Positions 16,239 to 24,766 of a DNA stretch of 64,000 nucleotides are shown piece after piece. The stretch comes from Streptomyces sp. Tue6028 (GTDB lineage Bacteria; Actinomycetota; Actinomycetes; Streptomycetales; Streptomycetaceae). Location: positions 62,001-126,000 of the forward strand of contig NZ_MLCE01000023.1 of NCBI RefSeq assembly GCF_002300165.1, written 5' to 3'. Every line of letters begins with the position of its first letter. Position 1 is the stretch's first letter. Under the pieces are notes generated by a model that saw only the letters and a list, made by a program, of their open reading frames with translations, made no database searches and was not told where the DNA came from. Position numbers and translations under genes: made by a program.

Positions 16239-16352
16239 ATGAAGGTCAAGCCGAGCGTCAAGAAGATCTGCGACAAGTGCAGGGTGATCCGCCGTCACGG
16301 CCGGGTCATGGTCATCTGCGACAACCCGCGCCACAAGCAGCGCCAGGGCTGA
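16239..16352 (+). CDS. rpmJ: 50S ribosomal protein L36
   Basis: 37 residues, MKVKPSVKKICDKCRVIRRH and then GRVMVICDNPRHKQRQG. The pattern C-x2-C, C and H (CDKC, IC, PRH) is the zinc-binding form of L36. Streptomyces also tend to have a zinc-free paralogue elsewhere. It lies 69 bases after infA and 212 bases before rpsM, as in the conserved order. Confidence 0.97.
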   Translation: MKVKPSVKKICDKCRVIRRHGRVMVICDNPRHKQRQG

Positions 16353-16564
16353 CGCACGACCGCACCTTCTGCACCCGCAGATCTCGCGCGACGCATAGCA
16401 GTACATGTTCATACGCAGAACCCGGACCCGAACGTTCAGATCGCAGATCAGTCCACTTCGGTTCCGACACCCCCGGGCGGAGGCCGGGGACCCAGTTCGT
16501 ACCTGGTACGGCGGCTGGGAGCCGGTTCTGCGGAAGACCTCCGAACGACAACTGGAGCCATTGA

Positions 16565-16945
16565 ATGGCACGCGTTTCCGGTGTTGACATCCCGCGCGAC
16601 AAGCGTGTGGAGGTCGCCCTCACCTACGTGTTCGGCATCGGCCGGACCCTTTCCCAGCAGACGCTGGCCGAGACCGGCGTGAACCCGAACACCCGCGTTC
16701 GTGACCTCTCCGAGGAGGAGCTGGTCAAGATCCGCGAGTACGTGGACGCCAATCTGAAGACCGAGGGTGACCTCCGTCGTGAGATTCAGGCCGACATCCG
16801 CCGCAAGGTCGAGATCGGCTGCTACCAGGGTCTGCGCCACCGCCGTGGCCTGCCCGTCCACGGTCAGCGCACCAGCACGAACGCTCGTACCCGCAAGGGC
16901 CCGCGTCGCGCCATCGCCGGTAAGAAGAAGCCGGGCAAGAAGTAG
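16565..16945 (+). CDS. rpsM: 30S ribosomal protein S13
   Basis: 126 residues starting MARVSGVDIPRDKRVEVALT. S13 contacts the P-site tRNA and forms intersubunit bridges in the 30S head. The helix-two-turn-helix part, LRHRRGLPVHGQRTSTNART and the basic KGPRRAIAGKKKPGKK tail are standard. First of the alpha-operon block with rpsK, rpoA and rplQ. Confidence 0.98.
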   Translation: MARVSGVDIPRDKRVEVALTYVFGIGRTLSQQTLAETGVNPNTRVRDLSEEELVKIREYVDANLKTEGDLRREIQADIRRKVEIGCYQGLRHRRGLPVHGQRTSTNARTRKGPRRAIAGKKKPGKK

Positions 16946-17009
16946 TCCTCAGCGGACGCTCATCAGCGGTCTTCGCTGTAGGACCGACCACCTCCCGTAG
17001 GAGTAATAG

Positions 17010-17414
17010 ATGCCCCCCAAGGGTCGTCAGGGCGCTGCCAAGAAGGTGCGCCGCAAGGAAAAGAAGAACGTCGCTCACGGCCACGCGCACATCAAGAGCA
17101 CGTTCAACAACACGATCGTCTCGATCACGGACCCCTCGGGCAACGTGATCTCCTGGGCCTCCGCCGGCCACGTCGGCTTCAAGGGCTCGCGCAAGTCCAC
17201 CCCCTTCGCCGCGCAGATGGCCGCCGAGTCGGCCGCCCGCCGCGCGCAGGAGCACGGCATGCGCAAGGTCGACGTCTTCGTGAAGGGCCCGGGCTCCGGT
17301 CGCGAGACCGCGATCCGCTCCCTCCAGGCCACGGGCCTCGAGGTCGGCTCCATCCAGGACGTCACCCCCACCCCGCACAACGGCTGCCGTCCGCCCAAGC
17401 GCCGCCGCGTCTGA
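17010..17414 (+). CDS. rpsK: 30S ribosomal protein S11
   Basis: 134 residues with the S11 signatures HIKSTFNNTIVSITDPSGN, SRKSTPFAAQMAAE and the C-terminal DVTPTPHNGCRPPKRRRV. S11 lies on the platform of the 30S subunit next to the E site. A GTAGGAG ribosome-binding site precedes the ATG. A UUCG-capped hairpin follows (17436-17469) before rpoA. Confidence 0.98.
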   Translation: MPPKGRQGAAKKVRRKEKKNVAHGHAHIKSTFNNTIVSITDPSGNVISWASAGHVGFKGSRKSTPFAAQMAAESAARRAQEHGMRKVDVFVKGPGSGRETAIRSLQATGLEVGSIQDVTPTPHNGCRPPKRRRV

Positions 17415-17435
17415 GGCTCGGTTGTCTTGAGGTTT

Positions 17436-17469
17436 CGGGCGGTACGGCTCTTCGGAGCGGTACCGCCCG
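17436..17469 (+). terminator. UUCG-capped hairpin between rpsK and rpoA
   Basis: CGGGCGGTAC (17436-17445) pairs with GTACCGCCCG (17460-17469); inside it GCTC-TTCG-GAGC (17447-17458) forms a second stem closed by a stable UUCG tetraloop. It looks like an attenuator or terminator setting rpoA apart from rpsM-rpsK, with 87 bases left for an rpoA promoter. Confidence 0.6.
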
Positions 17470-17556
17470 TACCCTTGCAATACCCGCACTGTGAAACGTG
17501 CGGTTCCGTCGGGCGTCAAATAGCGGGCGTCCACGAAAGAAGGATCTGATCCACAC

Positions 17557-18579
17557 ATGCTGATCGCTCAGCGTCCCTCGTTGACCGAAGAGGTCGTCGA
17601 CGAGTTCCGCTCCCGGTTCGTGATCGAGCCGCTGGAGCCGGGCTTCGGTTACACCCTCGGCAACTCCCTGCGTCGTACGCTCCTCTCCTCGATCCCGGGT
17701 GCGGCGGTCACGTCCATCCGCATCGACGGCGTTCTGCACGAGTTCACCACCGTGCCGGGCGTCAAGGAGGACGTCACCGACCTGATCCTCAACATCAAGC
17801 AGCTGGTCGTCTCCTCGGAGCACGACGAGCCCGTCGTGATGTACCTGCGCAAGCAGGGCCCGGGTCTCGTCACCGCCGCCGACATCGCGCCCCCGGCCGG
17901 CGTCGAGGTGCACAACCCCGACCTGGTCCTCGCCACGCTCAACGGCAAGGGCAAGCTGGAGATGGAGCTGACCGTCGAGCGCGGTCGCGGCTACGTCTCC
18001 GCCGTGCAGAACAAGCAGGTGGGCCAGGAGATCGGCCGGATCCCGGTCGACTCCATCTACAGCCCCGTGCTGAAGGTCACGTACAAGGTCGAGGCGACCC
18101 GTGTCGAGCAGCGCACCGACTTCGACAAGCTGATCGTCGACGTCGAGACCAAGCAGGCCATGCGTCCCCGTGACGCCATGGCGTCGGCCGGTAAGACCCT
18201 GGTCGAGCTGTTCGGTCTGGCCCGCGAGCTCAACATCGACGCCGAGGGCATCGACATGGGCCCGTCCCCCACGGACGCCGCCCTTGCCGCCGACCTCGCG
18301 CTGCCGATCGAGGAGCTGGAGCTCACGGTCCGCTCGTACAACTGCCTCAAGCGTGAGGGCATCCACTCCGTGGGTGAGCTCGTCGCCCGCTCCGAGGCCG
18401 ACCTCCTGGACATCCGCAACTTCGGTGCGAAGTCCATCGACGAGGTCAAGGCGAAGCTGGCCGGCATGGGCCTGGCCCTGAAGGACAGCCCGCCCGGATT
18501 CGACCCGACCGCCGCCGCCGACGCCTTCGGCGCCGACGACGACGCGGACGCGGGCTTCGTGGAGACCGAGCAGTACTGA
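17557..18579 (+). CDS. rpoA: DNA-directed RNA polymerase subunit alpha
   Basis: 340 residues starting MLIAQRPSLTEEVVDEFRSR. The N-terminal assembly domain carries EPLEPGFGYTLGNSLRRTLL and the C-terminal domain carries LELTVRSYNCLKREGIHSVG, which contacts UP elements and activators. An Asp-rich tail (DDDADAGFVETEQY) is typical of Streptomyces. It is the scaffold on which core polymerase assembles. Confidence 0.98.
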   Translation: MLIAQRPSLTEEVVDEFRSRFVIEPLEPGFGYTLGNSLRRTLLSSIPGAAVTSIRIDGVLHEFTTVPGVKEDVTDLILNIKQLVVSSEHDEPVVMYLRKQGPGLVTAADIAPPAGVEVHNPDLVLATLNGKGKLEMELTVERGRGYVSAVQNKQVGQEIGRIPVDSIYSPVLKVTYKVEATRVEQRTDFDKLIVDVETKQAMRPRDAMASAGKTLVELFGLARELNIDAEGIDMGPSPTDAALAADLALPIEELELTVRSYNCLKREGIHSVGELVARSEADLLDIRNFGAKSIDEVKAKLAGMGLALKDSPPGFDPTAAADAFGADDDADAGFVETEQY

Positions 18580-18620
18580 GCTCGGGACCACCGGTCCGCA
18601 CCCGGGCGCGGGTGCGCTGT

Positions 18621-18650
18621 GGCTGATCGCGCAGTTCCCCGCGCCCCTTC
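18621..18650 (+). repeat. Copy of a dispersed Streptomyces intergenic motif
   Basis: GGCTGATCGCGCAGTTCCCC followed by GCGCCCCTTC lies in the rpoA-rplQ spacer. From memory, variants of CGCGCAGTTCCCCGCGCCCC recur many times in intergenic DNA of Streptomyces chromosomes. Only one copy is in this window, so the repeat status is recall rather than something shown here. A small hairpin CCAGGC-N10-GCCTGG follows just downstream. Confidence 0.4.
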
Positions 18651-18750
18651 CAGGCCCCTTCGGGAGCCTGGATCTTCGACAGGCGACCGCCTGCTCGGAT
18701 ACTGACCTCGGTACCTGATACGGCCGGGGCAGACACACAGGAGAAGAACA

Positions 18751-19254
18751 ATGCCGAAGCCCACCAAGGGTGCCCGTCTGGGCGGCAGCGCCGCGCACGA
18801 GAAGCTGCTCCTCGCGAACCTCGCGAAGTCGCTCTTCGAGCACGGCCGCATCACCACCACCGAGGCGAAGGCCCGCCGCCTGCGCCCGTACGCCGAGCGT
18901 CTGGTCACCAAGGCGAAGAAGGGTGACCTTCACAACCGCCGCCAGGTGCTCGCGGTGATCACGGACAAGAGCGTCGTGCACACGCTCTTCACCGAGATCG
19001 GCCCGCGCTACGAGAACCGCCCGGGTGGTTACACCCGTATCACCAAGATCGGTAACCGCCGTGGCGACAACGCGCCCATGGCTGTCATCGAGCTGGTGGA
19101 GGCCCTGACCGTGGCCCAGCAGGCCACCGGTGAGGCCGAGGCGGCCACCAAGCGTGCCGCCAAGGACGCCGAGGTCAAGGCCGAGGCTCCGGCCGAGGTC
19201 GTCGAGGACGCCAAGCCGGCCGAGGAGGCCGCCGAGGAGTCCAAGGACGCCTGA
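18751..19254 (+). CDS. rplQ: 50S ribosomal protein L17
   Basis: 167 residues starting MPKPTKGARLGGSAAHEKLL. The L17 core spans about residues 1-120 (ARRLRPYAERLVTKAKKGD, RPGGYTRITKIGNRRGDNA). A charged Ala/Glu/Lys-rich tail of ~45 residues (AEAPAEVVEDAKPAEEAAEE) follows, a normal actinobacterial extension. L17 sits near the tunnel exit. A strong terminator follows at 19272-19302. Confidence 0.97.
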   Translation: MPKPTKGARLGGSAAHEKLLLANLAKSLFEHGRITTTEAKARRLRPYAERLVTKAKKGDLHNRRQVLAVITDKSVVHTLFTEIGPRYENRPGGYTRITKIGNRRGDNAPMAVIELVEALTVAQQATGEAEAATKRAAKDAEVKAEAPAEVVEDAKPAEEAAEESKDA

Positions 19255-19271
19255 GGCATCGCCTTGCGTTG

Positions 19272-19302
19272 AGCGGGTCCGCCCCTGCGGGGCGGGCCCG
19301 CT
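19272..19302 (+). terminator. Terminator after rplQ
   Basis: AGCGGGTCCGCCCC (19272-19285), loop TGC, GGGGCGGGCCCGCT (19289-19302): a 14-bp stem with one wobble pair, followed by TTCGCGTT. It ends the alpha operon and lies 44 bases before the truA start. Confidence 0.8.
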
Positions 19303-19346
19303 TTCGCGTTCCCCGGCAGGGGACCGAGCCTTGAGAGGATCTGTTT

Positions 19347-20213
19347 GTGAGTGATGAGGCGGCGCCCGGTTTCGTGCGGGTGCGGATGGATCTGTCGTAC
19401 GACGGCACCGAGTTCTCCGGCTGGGCCAAGCAGGCCGGGGGTCGCAGGACCGTGCAGGCGGAGATCGAGGACGCCCTGCGGACGGTGACCCGGTCGAAGG
19501 ACACCACGTACGAGCTGACCGTGGCCGGGCGCACGGACGCGGGGGTGCACGCCCGCGGCCAGGTGGCCCACGTCGATCTGCCCGAGGCGCTGTGGGCCGA
19601 GCACCAGGAGAAGCTGCTGAAGCGGCTGGCCGGACGGCTGCCCAAGGACGTGCGCATCTGGCGGCTGGCCGAGGCGCCCGCCGGGTTCAACGCCCGCTTC
19701 TCCGCGATCTGGCGGCGCTACGCCTACCGGGTCACCGACAACCCCGGCGGTGTGGACCCGCTGCTGCGCAATCATGTCCTGTGGCACGACTGGCCGTTGG
19801 ACGTCGACGCCATGAACGAGGCGGCCGGGCGGCTCCTCGGCGAGCACGACTTCGCCGCCTACTGCAAGAAGCGCGAGGGCGCGACGACGATCCGCACGCT
19901 CCAGGAACTGAGCATGGTCCGCGGTCACGACGGGATCATCACGGCCACCGTCCGCGCCGATGCCTTCTGCCACAACATGGTGCGATCGCTGATCGGGGCG
20001 CTGCTGTTCGTGGGGGACGGGCACCGGGGTGCCGACTGGCCCGGCAAGGTGCTCGCCGCGGGCGTACGGGACTCGGCCGTGCATGTCGTACGGCCGCACG
20101 GGCTGACGCTCGAAGAAGTGGGGTACCCCGCCGACGCGTTGCTGGCCGCGCGGAACAAGGAGGCCCGGAACAAGCGGACGCTGCCCGGGGCCCCGGAGTG
20201 CGAAGCCTGCTGA
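19347..20213 (+). CDS. truA: tRNA pseudouridine(38-40) synthase TruA
   Basis: 288 residues, GTG start. It converts uridines 38-40 of the tRNA anticodon arm to pseudouridine. The catalytic aspartate is in VAGRTDAGVHARGQVAH, and RMDLSYDGTEFSGWAKQ marks the N terminus of the family. FCHNMVRSLIGALLFVG is the conserved C-terminal helix. Placement directly after rplQ is usual in Streptomyces. The C-terminal PGAPECEAC tail is unremarkable. Confidence 0.96.
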   Translation: MSDEAAPGFVRVRMDLSYDGTEFSGWAKQAGGRRTVQAEIEDALRTVTRSKDTTYELTVAGRTDAGVHARGQVAHVDLPEALWAEHQEKLLKRLAGRLPKDVRIWRLAEAPAGFNARFSAIWRRYAYRVTDNPGGVDPLLRNHVLWHDWPLDVDAMNEAAGRLLGEHDFAAYCKKREGATTIRTLQELSMVRGHDGIITATVRADAFCHNMVRSLIGALLFVGDGHRGADWPGKVLAAGVRDSAVHVVRPHGLTLEEVGYPADALLAARNKEARNKRTLPGAPECEAC

Positions 20214-20529
20214 CCGCCTGCGCCGTCACGCGGAGTGCTCCCTGCGGGTGACGGTCCCGCGGCACCGGCGGGACGGAGTACGGGCGGATCCCAAGCGGAC
20301 GTGAGGGCACGGTGGTTGGCCGATGTGACGGGCCGTCGCTCCCGTCGGCCGCAGCGAGCTCGACTTGTCATATGAGCGGCACTTTGGGGCGTTTCGGGTA
20401 AGCGTTCCATTATTTCGGGTCAACTGCGGGCGTGTTCGATCGCGTCGCCCCGGAGCTCCGGGGGGCTCGTCCTACATTTCCCGGCACATCGCCTCGATCC
20501 GTACGGGGCGGGCGGTCCGGGAGACCCGT
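20214..20529 (+). promoter_or_regulatory. Upstream region of the exopolysaccharide-type operon
   Basis: 316 bases between truA and the GT2 gene. It contains a perfect 16-bp palindrome CCCCGGAGCTCCGGGG at 20448-20463, 66 bases ahead of the chosen start, and an AT-richer patch at 20400-20425 (TTCCATTATTTCGGG) that could hold a promoter. An in-frame TTG at 20365 could extend the GT2 protein through this region, but the added residues have no family support. Confidence 0.4.
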
Positions 20530-22137
20530 ATGAGTTCAGTGGAGGCCGCCCGTGTGGTGCGGCCGGGCGAGCGAGGCCGGCAGACCCTCAGGGATCGGCC
20601 GGGCGCACCGGCGGCCTCCGGCCTGCTGCCGGTCCCGCCGTCGGACACCGAGAAGTACGCCTACGCCGGGCGTCGCCTGTGGGTCCTGACCGGCACCTCG
20701 CTGATCAGCGTCTGCTGCCTGGTGGTGAGCCAGTACCGACTGGCGTCCTCCACACCGTTGTTGTGGTTGTTCGCCCCGTTCCTGGCGTTCACTCTGCTCT
20801 ACTACCTGATCTCGCTGCGGGTGAACCTGTTCAGCCGCGACTTCGACCTCGGACGGCACCGAAGACTCGTGGGCGACTGGCGCCCCGACACCCCTCCCAC
20901 GGTCGACGTCTTCCTGCCGGTGTGCGGCGAGCCCATCGAGGTGCTGCACAACACCTGGACCCACGTGCGCGCGCTCGCCGACCACTACCCGGGCGTCTGC
21001 GAACCGTTCGTCCTCGACGACTCGGCCAGTCCCGAACTGCGCGCGATGGCTGCCGACTTCGGCTTCCGCTACGCCACCCGCAGCAACCGCGGCTGGTTCA
21101 AGAAGGCCGGCAACCTGCACTTCGGCTTCGAACGCACCGACGGCACGTACATCCTCGTTCTCGACGCCGACTTCGCCCCCCGCGCCGACCTGCTCGACGA
21201 GCTGCTCCCGTACCTGGCGGCGGACGAACGGCTCGCCATCGTCCAGTCCCCGCAGTATTTCCGCGTCCTCGACGCGCAGAACTGGATCGAGCGCGGGGCG
21301 GGGGCCGTCCAGGAGCTGTTCTACCGAGCCGTCCAGGTCTCCCGGCAGAGCCGGGACGGGGCGATCTGCGTCGGCAGCTGCGCCGTCTACCGACGCGCCG
21401 CGCTGGAGGAGAACGGCGGCACCACCCTCATCGAGCACTCGGAGGACGTGCACACCGGCTTCGACCTGCGGCGGCTGGGCTGGGACCTGCGCTATGTGCC
21501 GGTCGCGCTGTCGGCGGGCGTCTGCCCCGACGACCCCGAGGCCTTCCTCAACCAGCAGTACCGCTGGTGCGCCGGCTCGATGAGCCTGCTCGGCAGCGCC
21601 AAGTTCTGGCAGGCCAGGCTGCGGACCGTCAGCCGGCTCTGCTACCTGTCGGGCTTCCTCTACTACATCCACACGGCCCTGTTCACCTTCGTGGCGCCCG
21701 TCGTGCCGATCCTGCTGCTGCTGGCGTTCCCGGACAAGCCCGTCGTCGCGAACCTCTGGCTGGTCCTGCCCGGCGTCCTCTACACCACGGTCGTGTTCCC
21801 GCTCTGGCACCGCGTTCCCTACCGCCTGGAGGCCTGGGCGGTCCGCATGATGTACGGCTGGGCGCACGCCTTCGCGATCTGGGACATCCTGCGCGGCCGG
21901 CGCATGGGCTGGCAGGCGACCGGCTCCGCCGCGGCGAAGCGGAGCGGGACCGGACGGCGCCGGGCCGGTGTCCGGCTGTGGGGCGGCGGCACCGCGCTGC
22001 TCTGGGTCGGTGCCGCCGCGTGGCGCACGCTCACGCTCGATCCCGCCGACTTCGCCCTCCTCTTGTCCTCCGGACTCTTCTACGCGCTGATCGTCGGAAG
22101 GGTCCTGCTGCCGCCCCGTGCGATGGGAGCCACCTGA
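20530..22137 (+). CDS. Processive family 2 glycosyltransferase, cellulose-synthase-like
   Basis: About 535 residues from ATG 20530. Two membrane spans lie near residues 48-97, then the cytosolic GT2 domain with D in VLDDSAS (~161), DxD as LDADFAP (~209), the ED in HSEDVHTGF (~303) and the QxxRW motif as QQYRWCAGS (~342), followed by four or more C-terminal membrane spans. This D, DxD, ED, QxxRW set marks processive beta-glycan synthases that polymerise and extrude a chain. No PilZ domain is present. First gene of a four-gene operon; the stop overlaps the next ATG. The sugar polymerised (glucan, mannan or other) cannot be read from the sequence. Start could be TTG 20365. Confidence 0.85.
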   Translation: MSSVEAARVVRPGERGRQTLRDRPGAPAASGLLPVPPSDTEKYAYAGRRLWVLTGTSLISVCCLVVSQYRLASSTPLLWLFAPFLAFTLLYYLISLRVNLFSRDFDLGRHRRLVGDWRPDTPPTVDVFLPVCGEPIEVLHNTWTHVRALADHYPGVCEPFVLDDSASPELRAMAADFGFRYATRSNRGWFKKAGNLHFGFERTDGTYILVLDADFAPRADLLDELLPYLAADERLAIVQSPQYFRVLDAQNWIERGAGAVQELFYRAVQVSRQSRDGAICVGSCAVYRRAALEENGGTTLIEHSEDVHTGFDLRRLGWDLRYVPVALSAGVCPDDPEAFLNQQYRWCAGSMSLLGSAKFWQARLRTVSRLCYLSGFLYYIHTALFTFVAPVVPILLLLAFPDKPVVANLWLVLPGVLYTTVVFPLWHRVPYRLEAWAVRMMYGWAHAFAIWDILRGRRMGWQATGSAAAKRSGTGRRRAGVRLWGGGTALLWVGAAAWRTLTLDPADFALLLSSGLFYALIVGRVLLPPRAMGAT

Positions 22138-23117
22138 TGCGCGTCTCGCGCGCCACCGCCGCCCTGCTCGTGCCGCTCGCCGCCCTCGTCCTCGCGGTGA
22201 CCGCCTGCGCCCCGGGCTCCACTGCCCACCGTGCCGGGGCCGCGGCCCCCGAGGGGCTGCCCTACGACGTACGCCCGCTGCTCCAGCCCGCGAAGAAGTA
22301 CCTCGGGGTGTCCCGGCCCAAGGCACCGACCTCCATGGATCCGGTGCACGACTGGACCCGGACGGTCGGCAAGCAGCCGAACCTCATCGCGTACTACGCC
22401 GCCTGGAACGACGGGTTCGACGCGACCGGCGTGCGCAACGCCTGGAACTCCGGGGCGCTCACCGTCGTGTCCTGGGAGCCGCGGGACATCTCCCTCACCC
22501 AGGTCGCCGACGGGGCATCCGACGACTACCTCCAGGAGTACGCCAAGGCGGTCCGCACCCTGAACATCCCGGTCGCGATCAGCTTCGCGGACGAGATGAA
22601 CGGCGACTGGGAGGAGTGGGGGACCACCGAGACCACGCCCCGGGAGTACGTCAGGGCCTGGCGGCACCTCCACGACGTCTTCGAGGACGTCGGCGCCACC
22701 AACGTGATCTGGACCTGGTCGCCGAACATCGTCGAACCGGGCACCCACAAGGACCTGCGGCCCTACTACCCGGGCGACAACTACGTCGACTGGGTCGGCC
22801 TGGTCGGATACTTCACCGACTGGGACCCGCACTCCTTCGACGGCCTGTTCGGATCGACGCTGGCGGAGATCGACCGGTTCAGCCAGAAGCCGCGGCTCCT
22901 GCTGGAGACCGGCGCCATGCCCGGGCCGCACCGCAAGGAGCACGTACGGGCCCTCTTCGACGGCGTCAGCGCCTCCCGCGACATCATCGGGTTCGCCTGG
23001 TTCGACCACAAGGCGCGCGCCGACTGGCGGCTCGCCACGGACCCGGAGGGCGTCGCCGAGTTCCGGCGCCTCGCCGCGGACGACCTCTACGGCTTCGACG
23101 TGCGGAAGGTGAGATGA
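22137..23117 (+). CDS. GH26-like glycoside hydrolase lipoprotein
   Basis: 326 residues. The N terminus is a lipoprotein signal (ALVLAVTAC, Cys24), so the enzyme should be anchored outside the membrane. The body resembles GH26 beta-mannanase-type hydrolases: ADEMNGDWEEWG with candidate acid/base Glu153, NVIWTWSPN, and LLLETGAMPG with candidate nucleophile Glu257. The residue before Glu153 is Asp rather than the His common in GH26 mannanases, so specificity may differ. It sits between a polymerase and membrane GTs with ATGA overlaps both sides, a place analogous to that of BcsZ endoglucanase in cellulose operons; I infer a role in trimming or releasing the polymer. Confidence 0.8.
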   Translation: MRVSRATAALLVPLAALVLAVTACAPGSTAHRAGAAAPEGLPYDVRPLLQPAKKYLGVSRPKAPTSMDPVHDWTRTVGKQPNLIAYYAAWNDGFDATGVRNAWNSGALTVVSWEPRDISLTQVADGASDDYLQEYAKAVRTLNIPVAISFADEMNGDWEEWGTTETTPREYVRAWRHLHDVFEDVGATNVIWTWSPNIVEPGTHKDLRPYYPGDNYVDWVGLVGYFTDWDPHSFDGLFGSTLAEIDRFSQKPRLLLETGAMPGPHRKEHVRALFDGVSASRDIIGFAWFDHKARADWRLATDPEGVAEFRRLAADDLYGFDVRKVR

Positions 23118-24766
23118 CGTCGACGGAGCGCGGACCGCGTGTCGTCTCCCCGGTCCCGGCCCAGCCCGGCGAGCAACAGCCGTCGGGCTACCACCTCCCG
23201 AAGGTGCCGGAGGCGGCCTGGAGCATGGCGGGCAGCGCACGGCGCACCTGGGTCGGCCGGGCGGTCCTGCTGTGCGTCCTGGCGTTCCAGGCGGCGTTGT
23301 CGCTGCGACTGGAGAACACGGCGTTCCAGGACGAGGCCCTCTACCTGACGGCCGGTCACGCCGAACTGCGGCACCTGCTGCACGGCACCCCGCTGCCGAT
23401 GGACTACGCCGCCTACTTCTCCGGCTCGCCGCAGCTGTACCCGGTGCCGGCCGCGATCGTGGACGGGTGGTTCGGACTGCCCGGCGCGCGGACGCTGAGC
23501 CTGCTCCTCATGCTGGGCACCACCGGGCTGCTGCACTCCTTCACCCGCCGGCTGTTCAACGAACGGGCCGCGCTGGCCGCCGCCGCGCTGTTCGCGGTGC
23601 TCCAGTCGACCGTCGTCATGGGGTACTTCGCCACCTACGACGCGCCCGCGCTGTTCCTTCTCGCGCTGGCCACCTGGATCGTGGTGCGCACCGACCGGGC
23701 GCCCACCCACGCCGTGCTGCTCGCCGCGCCCGTCGCGGCGCTCGCGGTCGGCGTGAAGTACGCGGCCGGCCTGTACCTGCCGACTCTTCTCGGTCTGGCG
23801 CTGCTCACCGCACAGCCGCACCGGGGCCGCAAGGCGCTCGCGCGGCCGCTGCTCCTGCTGCTCGGCACCGGTGCCCTGCTCGCGGCCGGCGCGTACGGCG
23901 GCGACGTGCTGGCCGGCGTCGGACACACCACCACCGCCCGCGCGCACGGCACGGACGGCGCCGTGTATCTGCTGCGGCGGTCGGTCGAGTGGGGCGGCCT
24001 GCTGTTCCTCACCGCCGTCGGCGGCGCGATCGCGTACGCCCGGCAAGGCCGCATGCACGAGTCGCCTCTTGCCCGGCGCCTCGGCGGCCCGAGCCGTCGA
24101 CGGCGGGCGATGCTGGGTCTGCTGCTGTGCGCCACGGCGTTGCTCGCCCCCGCCTACCAGATGCATCTGGGGACCGTGGTGTCGCTGTTCAAGCACATCG
24201 GCTTCGGTCTGCTCTTCGCGGCTCCGATGGCCGGCGTCGGCCTCACCCGGCTGATGGGCGCGCATGTGCGGCACCCGCATCTCGGCATCGCACTGTGGAC
24301 GGCGACGCTGTGCCTGGGCATCTCGCAGGCGGACTGGCGCTTCGGCAACTGGCCCGACTCGTCCCTGATGATCCGGACCATCTCCGCCGACGTGAACGGC
24401 ACGGGCCACTACCTCAGTTCGACGCCGGAGGTGCCCGCCTACTACCTGCGCGACAGAACCACGCAGCGGCAGTGGCAGAGCGTGTTCGGCATGGAGTACA
24501 CGGACCGCAACCACACCCGGCACACCGGCGACGACGCCTACCGGGCGGCGCTGCGCGACGGCGAGTTCGACCTGATCGTGCTCGACGGATTCACGAACCC
24601 GAGGGTGGACGCCGTCGTCACGGACGCGGTACGCGGGAATCCGCACTACCGGCTGCTCGCCCACGTGCCCTTCCACGGCGGGGACGACACCGCCGCGTAC
24701 CGCCCCTCGCGCACCGCGCCGTCCGGCGAGGGCCGGGGGCACTACCGGATCTGGGTGAAGCGATGA
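23114..24766 (+). CDS. Membrane glycosyltransferase, GT39/ArnT-like (GT-C fold)
   Basis: 550 residues with a ~45-residue cytosolic N terminus and about ten hydrophobic spans. The motif NTAFQDEALYLTAGH after the first span matches the DE-containing first extracytoplasmic loop of PMT/ArnT enzymes, which use polyprenyl-phosphate sugars and act on the outer face of the membrane. The last ~130 residues (from VNGTGHYLSSTPE) form an extracytoplasmic soluble domain. ATG overlaps the GH26 stop (ATGA) and the gene's own stop overlaps the next start. Inference: it decorates the polymer made by the upstream GT2. Substrate unknown. Confidence 0.75.
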   Translation: MTSTERGPRVVSPVPAQPGEQQPSGYHLPKVPEAAWSMAGSARRTWVGRAVLLCVLAFQAALSLRLENTAFQDEALYLTAGHAELRHLLHGTPLPMDYAAYFSGSPQLYPVPAAIVDGWFGLPGARTLSLLLMLGTTGLLHSFTRRLFNERAALAAAALFAVLQSTVVMGYFATYDAPALFLLALATWIVVRTDRAPTHAVLLAAPVAALAVGVKYAAGLYLPTLLGLALLTAQPHRGRKALARPLLLLLGTGALLAAGAYGGDVLAGVGHTTTARAHGTDGAVYLLRRSVEWGGLLFLTAVGGAIAYARQGRMHESPLARRLGGPSRRRRAMLGLLLCATALLAPAYQMHLGTVVSLFKHIGFGLLFAAPMAGVGLTRLMGAHVRHPHLGIALWTATLCLGISQADWRFGNWPDSSLMIRTISADVNGTGHYLSSTPEVPAYYLRDRTTQRQWQSVFGMEYTDRNHTRHTGDDAYRAALRDGEFDLIVLDGFTNPRVDAVVTDAVRGNPHYRLLAHVPFHGGDDTAAYRPSRTAPSGEGRGHYRIWVKR

